A program made the position numbers and the translations under genes. Shown here piece after piece: positions 56,254-64,000 of a DNA stretch of 64,000 bases (position 1 is its first letter; every line of letters starts with the position of its first letter). Source of the stretch: Bryoerythrophyllum caledonicum (taxonomy: Eukaryota > Streptophyta > Bryopsida > Pottiales > Pottiaceae); contig OZ020514.1 of assembly GCA_963971425.1 (NCBI GenBank), forward strand, positions 38,725,158 through 38,789,157. The letters run 5' to 3'. The notes below the pieces were generated by a model. It saw only the letters and a list, made by a program, of their open reading frames with translations. It was not told where the DNA came from and did not search any database.

Positions 56254-56655
56254 GCTTGGCTAGATAAGGTTCCCGCTGTTTTCACGAAGAATGACTTCAC
56301 AAAAGATGATGCCATCAATCAGCCAAAGCTACCGCTTATCTTTGTCGATGAGCGGGTTTATCAGACCTGGTTTAGCATCCAGGAGAACTGGATTAGTGGT
56401 CTACTACCTGACCCATACAGGGTGCAATGCACTTTTCCTGGCGGTGCAGACGGCGACTCTGCCAACAAAGCCGATGATGCGGATGTTGTAGTGAGGAGGG
56501 AGAGGGCAAAGCAAAGGTGGTACCAAAGTAGGGCCTTCAGAAAGGCCGATCTTCAGCCGCTGTATGTTGTGTGGGAGACCAATATTGATAGAGTTGCTAA
56601 GCTGGTCATGGCGAAGAAGTGCTCGATTAAGTCGACGAAGTCCACGAAGAAGGCT
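56254..56655 (+). CDS. ParB-like gene, exon 3, cut off by gypsy pol
   Basis: After TTTTTTTGTGCAG the frame reads AWLDKVPAVFTKNDF, VDERVYQTWFSIQENW and DDADVVVRRERAKQRWYQSRAF. It ends in a Lys/Ser-rich stretch (KKCSIKSTKSTKKAH) and runs on, in frame, into gypsy reverse transcriptase near 56655. The fusion is probably an insertion scar. No domain recognised in the exon. Confidence 0.55.
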
Positions 56656-59207
56656 CATGTTCTTAAAGGACTCATTAAAAAAGAAGAATTGGATAAGTTA
56701 TTGGATGTGGGATTTATATATCCAGTACCCTATAGCGAATGGGTTTCACCAATTGTTATGGTTCCGAAGAAGAATAGGAAAATTTGTATTTGTCAAGACT
56801 TTCGGAAATTGAATGCAGCGACTAAGAAGGATTATTTTCCGTTACCGTTTACAGATAGTATATTAGATGCTGTAGCTGGACATGAATGTTAATAATTTTT
56901 AGATGGATTTTCCGGTTATAATCAGGTGAAAATTGCTAAAGAAGTTCAATTGAAGACTACTTTTACGACCGATTGGGGAACATTTGCTTCTAAAGTAATG
57001 CCATTTGGACTTTGTAACGCACCTGCCACATTTCAACGGGTGATGACACAAGCTTTTCAAGAGTATTTGAGAATTTCTATGGATATATTTTTAGATGACT
57101 TTTGTATGTTTAGTTCACGAGCGAGACATTTGGAATGTTTGGAAAAGTGTTAAGAACAATGTGCAAAATATGGAATTTCTCTAAATACAGACAAATATCA
57201 ATTCGGGGTACCCTCTGGTAAATTATTGGATCATATAGTTTCAACTAATGGTATTGCTACAGACCCTAATAAAGTTAAGCTTGTATTAAATTTACCGCAA
57301 CCGGATACAGTAACGGGAGTACGTGGCTTTGTTGGACATGTTAGTTATTATCGAAGATTTATTCATTCGGTTGCAGTTATCTGCCAGCCATTAACCAATC
57401 TTTTAAAGAAACCTCCAAATGATGAAACCAGTCCAATTTGGACTAAAGAATGTACAGTGGCTTTTGAAACGTTAAAACAAAAGTTGGCAAGTGCACCAAT
57501 TCTGGTGGCACCGTGCTGAAAAACTCCATTTCATGTCTATGTGGATGCGTCCAATGTAGCTATTGGTTCTATTTTAAGCCAGAAAGATGATGAGGGATTT
57601 GATCATCCAATTTACTATGCTAGTCGTCAATTGGTTGCCGCAGAACGCAATTACACGACGAGTGAATGGGAAGCATTGGGAATGATATATTCTGTACAAA
57701 AGTTTAGACATTATTTGCTTGGTTATAAATTTGTATTTCATGTGGACCATGATGCTCTCAAATATATGATTAATAAACCTCAGTTGAATGGTCGTATTGC
57801 AAGATGGGTGTTGTTGTTACAAGAATTTGATTTCACTATCAATGTACGCCCTGGGAAGGCTTATGCCAATGCTGATCATTTATCCCGTTTAACCAATGTA
57901 TTGGGAAATGAACCAATTGATGATGCGTTACCTGATACACAATTATTTGCAATGGATGTAATTTCTGAGGAATATAGTGAGTTGATCCAATATTTAACAC
58001 TTCAAACGTTTCCTTCACATTATACGGAGAAACTTAAATGCCGTCTTATATTAAAAAGTGCACCATACACCATGATTGGAGAAGCTTTATATAAGCAAGG
58101 TAAAGATGGAATTTTACGCCGTTGTATTTATCACCATGAAGTTTGTACTATATTGGAAGGCTGTCATTTGGATAGTTGTGGTGGGCATTTTGCTAAAGAC
58201 AATACTGCACGAAAGGCTTTACAAGCTGGTTATTGGTGGCCAACATTATTCGCAGATGCGCACCAATTTGTAAGACGCTGTGATCCATGTCAGAGAATTG
58301 GACGGCCAACATGTACTTCAGCAATGCCGTTAGTACCAATTCTTGCCCAGGCACCGTTTGAAAAATGGGGTATTGATTTTGTGGGCCCAATTGCACCTGC
58401 TTCTCAAATTGGACAAAAACGTTATATTTTGGTAGCCACTGATTATGTTACAAAATGGGCTAAAGCTTCTGCCACAAAGGTTGATAATGCCAGTATAGTT
58501 GCCACATTTTTATATGAAAATATTATTACTCGTTTTAAATGTCCAAAGGAATTGGTTAGTGATCGAGGGACTCATTTTATTAATAGTACAATTGAAGCAT
58601 TAACAACCAAATATGAGATTAAACATCGGAAAACTACTCCTTATCATCCAAGAGCAAATGGACAGACAGAGAAGACCAATGGTATTTTATGCAAGATTTT
58701 AACGAAGACAATTTCAGGAGCGGGTACAGATTGGGACACCAAATTGTTTGCTGCTGTATGGGTGTACCGTACTCCATATAAAATTACTACCAATGCTACA
58801 CCTTTTCAATTAGTTTATGGACAAGAAGAAATTTTACCAATCGAATTGGAAGTGCCCAGTTTACGAATTGCTATTGATAATCGATTAGGGGATTCCGAAT
58901 CATTAGAACACCGGTTAGTGAAATTGGAACAATTGGATGAAATTTGCGCGAATGCTTTATTTACAATGGAAACTACTAAAAAATGGAGGAAGAATTATTA
59001 TGATAGTAAATTACGGCCAAAGTCTTTTATGCCCAATGATTTAGTATTACTTTATGATAGTCGTTTTAAAAAATTTCCAGGCAAATTTCAGGTTCATATT
59101 GCGTTACTGAAGGATTTCCCAATGGTTCAGTGAAATTGGAAGATTTTATGGGAACTCAATTTACTACTCGTATTAATGGAAATCGGTTACGGCTTTATAG
59201 TACGTAG
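56656..59207 (+). pseudogene. Ty3/gypsy pol: reverse transcriptase, RNase H, integrase
   Basis: Starts within the polymerase (LKGLIKKEELDKLLDVGF, SEWVSPIVMVPKKN, FRKLNAATKKDYFPLPF, FLDGFSGYNQ, FGLCNAPATFQRVM, FLDDF). RNase H follows (VYVDASNVAIGSILSQ, EWEALGMIYSVQKFRHYLLG) and then integrase with an HHCC finger (CHLDSCGGHF...CDPCQR). The integrase catalytic D, D, E lie in WGIDFVGP, LVSDRGTHF and NGQTEKTNG. Stops: TAATAA 56890-56895, TAA 57150, TGA 57517; a shift near 59095 precedes the last part ending TAG at 59207. Protease and gag are missing. The RNase H to integrase frame is open for 530 codons, so decay is recent. Confidence 0.9.
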
Positions 59208-59509
59208 TCAGAATTAGACTTCAAATAATAATACAAATTTAAAAACCCGGGACGGGTTATGTTTTAAGCGGGAGGTAGGCAGTTTAGTTGTGATGATGGA
59301 TTAGTACGTGTGAAGTGAGTGAAAGAGGTGGTAATAATGAGAATTGAGACAGTTGGGGTATCGCAAGCTGTCAAAGTTAATGAAGTAGGTCAGTTCATTA
59401 TGAGGTATCGTGAGAAGGAAGAAGACAGACCATAGTAGAAGCCACAAGTGGGACTCTTGTGAACATTGTGTGTTTGGGTCAGTTGTAGTGTGTTTGAGAG
59501 AATATTTGC
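59208..59509 (+). other. Gypsy post-pol spacer with purine-rich tract
   Basis: 59240-59282 reads CCCGGGACGGGTTATG...GCGGGAGGTAGGCAG, the kind of G-rich tract that follows pol in plant gypsy elements. No gene. An LTR start could not be fixed. Confidence 0.45.
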
Positions 59510-61204
59510 TTGAGTAAGCTTGTCTTAATGGCGATGGAGCGTAGCAAGAGACACTCCAATAGGGAAGAGAGACAGCGCAATGTGAGGCGTAAGGAAGACC
59601 TGCCACCATTAGAGTGTATCATCGTGACAAATATGGAGCCTATTCGTTTAGATGTGTGTTGGTCGGAGGAGAAGCAACAGTGTTTTCGTGAGGCGCACAT
59701 GCACAGGTTTATACGGTTGTCGCAGAATTTGCCACCGATTGACGTAGATTTGTTAGCGGAAGATATGAAGAATTATGATCTTGTAGATGGATCAAGTGTA
59801 GTGAAGGGCAAGATAATTGGCATAGATGAGATGGTGCTGAACAAGGTGTTGTATCTTCCGATGTGCGAGCTGCCGGTGTCAGGTGATTTGGAGTCAGATT
59901 TTGTACCGGGCAGTTACTTCAAGACAGGAGACAAAGCGTTCGAGAAGGGCCAAGGATGGAAGACTGGAGAAGCTCTTATGCCAGAGTTGGGAGAGTGGAT
60001 GCGCTTTGTGCAGAAGAGGTTGGCGCTGAATCGACCTACAACGTATATGGCAAAGAAGTTGTTGCTTTCGACGGTAGCGACATTGGAAGGTATGGTGTTC
60101 AATTGGGCAGCTTATATGGCGACAAGGATCCACGCAGAGCTTGAAGCAAAGAGGAAGGTGGGGAAGGTGACGACGTTGTTGTGCGCCAACTACATGAGCG
60201 AAGCGATCAAGTACGGACTACAGCAAGACGGGACTCAGAAGAACGTGCGAGTGGTGGAGGTGCCGGTTAAGGAGAAGAAGAAGCAACCAGATTCGGTTCC
60301 AATTCGATATGTGGAAGCTGCACCAGATATAGTTGAGTGTCGTAGAGCAATAGGATGTGAGCAGCGTGAAATTGGACCTCAGTTGTAAGTATTGGGTCGT
60401 CATTTGGATAGCACGTCTACGGCAACACCAGTTTCGGTAGAATTGTATCAGAGAATTGGTCCATCACGGAGTGAGCAACAGTCGGGAGGGTTGAAGGAGG
60501 TAATTTTAGCTCAGCTCACTCAATTGCAGATGACAGTGACCAAATTCGGTAGTGAGTCCATATTGAAAAGAGAATTGGAGTTAAGGATGGAAGAGATTGA
60601 GGGGTATATGGTTAGAATTGGTGAATTGGAGCGGACAGTGGCGGAAGATACTCTCAAGTTTGGGAGATTGGAGAGCAATTTTAGGGCGAAGGAAGCAGAA
60701 TGGGCTGAAGAGCGCAAGACACTCAAATCGACGGAGTTAATCAACGAGCAGGAACGCAAGGAACTCCAAGTGAAGTGGATACATGAGAAGAAGAAGGTGA
60801 TAGATTTGGCGGTCGCAAGAGGGAAAGCGAAGACAGATTGGGAGTCATTATGGGACGAGTTGTAGAAGGAGAACGAAGAATTGAAGACCAAGGTTAATTC
60901 TTAGGAAGGAGCTATGGTCTGTGCGGTTTCATCGCGCAAATTGGTTCCTGTGACAACCAATACCGAGCCAGTATCGACTCAGCACAAAGAATTGCAAAAG
61001 ATATTGGAGGAAAGAGAGAAGTTGATTACTCTTTCTGAGGCTCAGGTACGAGTATTGGGCGAGCTTAATGAAGATCTGACGGAGCGGTTATAGGGAGATG
61101 AGTCGAACACTGATGCAGATGAAGGTGATGAAGAGGAGGAGGTCACAACCCCCAAAGACAAGACTGTGATCTCTGACAATGTCAATACACCAATTGAGGT
61201 TTAG
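59510..61204 (+). pseudogene. Third open frame behind gypsy pol (plant-transposon-type plus coiled coil)
   Basis: One frame of about 565 codons. It is open for 292 codons from 59510 (a second ATG at 59528 is as plausible), then interrupted by TAA 60386 and TAG at about 60863, 60902 and 61091. The first part (NLPPIDVDLLAEDMKNYDLVDGS, GKIIGIDEMVLNKVLYLP, TYMAKKLLLSTVATLEGMVFNWAAYM) recalls the 'plant transposon protein' region found in accessory genes of plant retroelements; I am not sure. The second part is a long coiled coil (60540-60860) and an acidic tail (DADEGDEEEE). Three of the four internal stops are TAG. Confidence 0.5.
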
Positions 61205-61999
61205 GAATTGGTTTTGTGTTTGCGAGGGCGCTGCACAGTTAGAAGTGGGACTATGTAGAATGTGTAATTAGTTTTTGTGTTCACATGCGGATTAGAATTG
61301 GTTAGTTTTGGCAGTTAGCATGTTAGGTTGTGTAGTTCAGTAGTAAGATTAGGAAGTTACGTGAAAAGTTGGTTAAGAAGCGAAAAATTATGTGACGTTC
61401 GGAATCTGGAAGTTAGGTTCAGTTTTTGGATAAAGACTTTGCGGAAGATGGATTGGAGGCCAAATTGTGATAATTGTAAGCCGGGGCAAGCTTGGTGCTA
61501 CCTCTTTGTTTTCTTTGGATTTTGCTATTATCTTTTGTAGGATTGTAATTAGATGAAATATGAATGGAATTGGAGTTAAGAAAGTGTGATTGTGTGATTG
61601 GAATCGAAGTTTATGAGTATCGTATGAGAATTGTGAAGATAGAAAAGTTAGAGAATAGAATTGTGAATGTGAAGAGATTGTAAACTCTGTGAAAGAATTG
61701 GTTATTGAAAGTGATTACGGGAGATAATCACGTATTATTGAACACACTGTACTGTGATTATAGTGAAGAAGATAGAAATTGACATGATTATGAGATCATG
61801 AAGGAAAGCGAATTGGAAATGTTAGATTTGGAGTACTGCAAGAGAGTAATTGAATGATGGTAATCATTAAGAGAAGTTAGGAAACAGGTGTATAATCAAT
61901 CGTGACAATAACATAGTGGCATTCATGTAAACAGTCTTTCCCCGCGAATGAATCCACCTATACTGATTTGGTGCTTTGGGTTTATTTCCAATAAAACCA
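61205..61999. other. A/G-rich DNA, possibly gypsy LTR, no gene
   Basis: The plus strand is purine- and T-rich with recurring GAATTG and GTGATTG words (61550-61880). No credible frame and no clear TG...CA ends. Confidence 0.45.
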
Positions 62000-62001
62000 A
62001 A

Positions 62002-62342
62002 ACGACAACTACAGAAAACTTAGAGGTGTTCTTGAGCATGTGGACCTTAATCGAACATTGCTCGTTGACGATAGCCCAGAGAAGAACCTCCTCAACGGGC
62101 AGTTTAACGCTGTCCATCCTTCGGAGTGGTCAAGTGAATTGCCAGACGGATTCCTCATGAACATCATGCTTCCGTGGCTGCAGATTATGATTGCCTCTAA
62201 GCTCCCTATTGTTGATTTTGTTCGAGAGAATCCTCTTTCCGGATGTGGGGCTAGTACTGGATTTAGGAAGTCTGCGATCGCACGTAATATTGTATTAGGG
62301 TTTTCTAAACTATGGAATTCCAAGAATGGAAAATTTCACTGA
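62002..62342 (+). pseudogene. FCP1/NLI-type phosphatase-like C-terminal module, first copy
   Basis: KLRGVLEHVDLNRTLLVDDSPEKNLLNGQFNAVHPSEW resembles the second half of the FCP1/SCP phosphatase fold (NTLLVDDSPxKxxxNPxNAxxPxxW). It then has a tail (PDGFLMNIMLPWLQIMI, VDFVRENPLSG) and ends at TGA 62340. The N-terminal half with the catalytic DxDG(T) loop is absent upstream, where gypsy-related sequence lies. It could be the last exon of a gene split by that insertion. Confidence 0.6.
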
Positions 62343-62511
62343 CTAAGCACTGCTATCGTGATTTGTTTATTTGTTAACATGGCTTCAATATATCCTTGTC
62401 AATGGTTTACAACTACCACATGTAACACGCTTCATATCCTCTCTTGCTGTGATGCCTAGATAGGAATATTTTCCCATCTAACTTCCAGCTCTTCTCTTTT
62501 GTTATGTTCGC

Positions 62512-63208
62512 AGCGAGTCCGCGACGACTCAAAAAAATCATCGTATTGTCTGTGAACGGATTGATTTGCTTTGAGCAATACTATAACTGCACCCCCCGAC
62601 GCTTCGATCACGACAACATTATTGTTCGACCTAGTCTCATACAGTTCTTTCAAATCCTATTGAGGTCCTTCCATGTTGGTATATGGTCGTCCATGGTCCC
62701 CGGACGGCTGAAGAGGGTTCTTCAAGTGCTCTTCTCCGATGACATAAGGTTGAGACTTCTCTTCGTTTATGGACGAAACAAGTGCTCAAGGCCAGAATTT
62801 TATCCTTATTGTTACAAGGTTCTTCGAAGACTATCAATAGACCAAAAGACAAAGAAAATTTGCCTTCTTGACAAAGTGTTGATGGTTGATGATCAACCAA
62901 TGCGGCATGTCTTTAACGGAGACATGGCTTGCTACTTTCCAAAGCCTTGGCGTGGTGAAATGGTCTTGCCCAATGCATCCAATGTCATACCAAATATTAC
63001 TATAGCATTGATTCCGTTCATCCTTCCGCTGTAATCTTATGCCTTGGTGAAAAACTATCTACGTCAACATCAGGTGGATGGAAAGTACAAACGAAGACTC
63101 CTTGAATCATGGCACAGTGACCGTGCAAACTTTGTAGAACTAAACTGCATTACATGGTTGGTTTTACCATTTTTGTTTTGCCACAACTTCTCATTCACTT
63201 TTGATCTA
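62512..63208 (+). CDS. FCP1/NLI-type phosphatase-like protein lacking the nucleophile
   Basis: A GTTCGCAG acceptor at 62512 precedes PRRLKKIIVLSVNGLICFEQ, the position of the catalytic DxDG/DLNGLL loop. The first Asp (nucleophile) is Ser here. IIVRPSLIQFFQILLRSFHVGIWSSM (RP...FL...iWSS) and KVLMVDDQPMRHVFNGDMACYFPKPW (DD acid loop kept) complete the fold. After a TAA at 63032, KNYLRQHQVDGKYKRRLLESWHSD continues in frame, so the C-terminus is cut by one stop. Likely a pseudo-phosphatase, or a binding module. The intron before it carries GATAGGAATATTTTCCCATC, like the other genes of this insertion. Confidence 0.6.
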
Positions 63209-63690
63209 TGAATAAAGTCTTCAATGAGTATTACTGTCTTTCTTCGATTGCCCTTGAACACCAATTACTTTAATGCCAAATACCAAATACTTTCAAGGAT
63301 CGACAGATCTATCAATATATCTATAGGAAGATCCCTCTATGTAGCTATCATTTGATAAGTTTTTTATTGTGTATTGGTGATCCATGATAACAATTCAATG
63401 GCTATTATTGTCTATCTTTGCGCCCTACTTGAACGCCTATTACTTTTATGCTTACTTGATAATGTGTTTCATGGATGGACAGATCTATCAATGTATGTAT
63501 CTATAGGGAGATCCCTCTATGTAATTGTCGTTTGATCAGTTTCTCATTCAGTTTTGACCCATGATAACAACTCAATGGCTATTAATGTCTTTCTTCGTGC
63601 TCATTTATTGTAATATTTTTCAATACTTTGCTATAATGGTAACATTGACAGTGTTTTTGGATCTAGCATCCTGTACATAATATTGTGCCA
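63175..63690. repeat. Right subterminal repeats of the large insertion
   Basis: Three imperfect units of about 185 bases anchored by CAATGRSTATTANTGTCTTTCTT-like words (about 63215, 63400, 63572) and by GGAYNGACAGATCTATCAAT...GGAAGATCCCTCTATGTA (63300 and 63477). No gene. Confidence 0.75.
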
Positions 63691-63727
63691 GAGTCTAGAT
63701 TTCATTATAAAGTCTAGATTTAGTTAA

Positions 63728-63892
63728 ATGTGGCATTAAGGTGGTCTTTGAAGGCCTTTGCCCACAGCATGATATCCAGGCTTCCATCCAAGAACCAATG
63801 TCTTGGATGGGATTAGGGAGCCCGTCATTCTTCAATACGGCATTGTCCTCTTCAACAACCTTGGAGAATTTCTTCTCAATTTCCTCCTCCAA
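63728..63892 (-). pseudogene. Upstream exon of the methyltransferase-like gene
   Basis: The minus strand reads EEEIEKKFSKVVEEDNAVLKNDGLPNPIQDIGSWMEAWISCCGQRPSKTTLMPH and then enters the insertion end. The next residues of the gene (LGKNGIFSKSEEF) are found at 43077 on the other side. The gene's start lies right of the window. Confidence 0.5.
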
Positions 63893-64000
63893 CTATAACA
63901 TACCATCCAATTCTTAGAACGACTTCTCTAACAAATATGATAACTAAAATTCAATAGACAATAGGGATTTGAAAGACTCACCCCAGCCCAGAAGGTAGCT

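Larger units (their letters stand above)
43078..63727. mobile_element. Large inverted-end insertion (about 20.65 kb) with cargo genes
   Basis: Left end TTAACTAAATCTAGACTTT (from 43078) and right end its exact complement (to 63727), 19 bp. Both sides continue with further AAAGTCTAGATTT-type words. Left flank CCCAAG-ATGCTACAT and right flank ATGTGGCAT-TAAGG suggest an imperfect 9-bp target duplication (6 of 9 equal) or a 3-bp ATG duplication. Removing the insert rejoins the methyltransferase-like frame (KTTLMPH to LGKNGIFSK). Inside are a DUF7869-type gene, a ParB-like gene, FCP1-like modules, subterminal tandem repeats and three younger insertions. It could instead be several nested elements sharing the outer ends by chance; the reconstructed frame argues against that. 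Confidence 0.6.

Noticed and set aside
1-64000. CRISPR arrays, bacterial operons, riboswitches or rRNA genes
   Set aside because: No regular repeat-spacer pattern, no Shine-Dalgarno-linked gene runs and no rRNA core sequences were seen; the window is eukaryotic.

Overview
The window looks like transposon-dense nuclear DNA of a plant-lineage eukaryote (streptophyte: a charophyte alga or a seedless land plant fits best, but I cannot fix the species). The grounds are TTTAGGG-type telomere-like blocks, spliceosomal GT-AG introns, and a mix of Ty3/gypsy, Ty1/copia, Helitron, CACTA, PIF/Harbinger and Tc1/mariner relics. A gypsy primer-binding site also matches my recollection of plant tRNA-Gly(UCC). 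I see no clear single-copy housekeeping gene. Almost every coding region belongs to, or was captured by, a mobile element, and most are broken by stops or frameshifts.

Layout. 1-3530: 5' part of a Ty3/gypsy element on the minus strand (gag, leader, primer-binding site, probable LTR). 3540-5837: a piece of a very large LINE on the plus strand (5' UTR and start of ORF1). 5838-6440: GC-rich minisatellites. 6594-8224: an apparently intact divergent protein kinase (minus). 8270-10833: 5' part of an autonomous-type Helitron (minus) carrying a fragment of a host methyltransferase gene, abutted exactly at 10833/10834 by a 291-bp non-autonomous Helitron. 11960-13527: 3' end of a Ty1/copia element with its LTR. 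13528-26940: a LINE of about 13.4 kb (minus). It has a long repetitive 5' UTR, ORF1, an A/C-rich spacer and a giant ORF2 with a 2A-like motif, an apurinic-type endonuclease, reverse transcriptase, RNase H and a restriction-like endonuclease.

27.5-29.0 kb: a dead Tc1/mariner element. 29.3-31.0 kb: a Harbinger-type Myb-like accessory gene. 31.2-34.0 and 35.6-37.9 kb: two decayed genes of a transposase-like family (DUF7869-type). 38.3-40.9 kb: AT-rich DNA without a convincing gene. 40.95-43.08 kb: a methyltransferase-like gene (minus) whose upstream exon reappears at 63.73-63.89 kb, because about 20.65 kb with inverted ends is inserted in it.

That insertion (about 43.08-63.73 kb) is the most interesting structure. 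It holds a third, better preserved DUF7869-type gene, a ParB/sulfiredoxin-like gene with two introns, and two FCP1-like phosphatase-like modules. It has tandem repeats near both ends and recurring GATC/AGATCTTCC palindromic motifs in its introns. It was itself invaded by a 328-bp Helitron, a 1.9-kb CACTA element (exact 3-bp target duplication) and a gypsy pol fragment. I infer a large cut-and-paste transposon with cargo genes. The DUF7869-type protein is its candidate transposase; the roles of the other genes are unknown.

All domain names come from reading motifs by eye; no database search was run.
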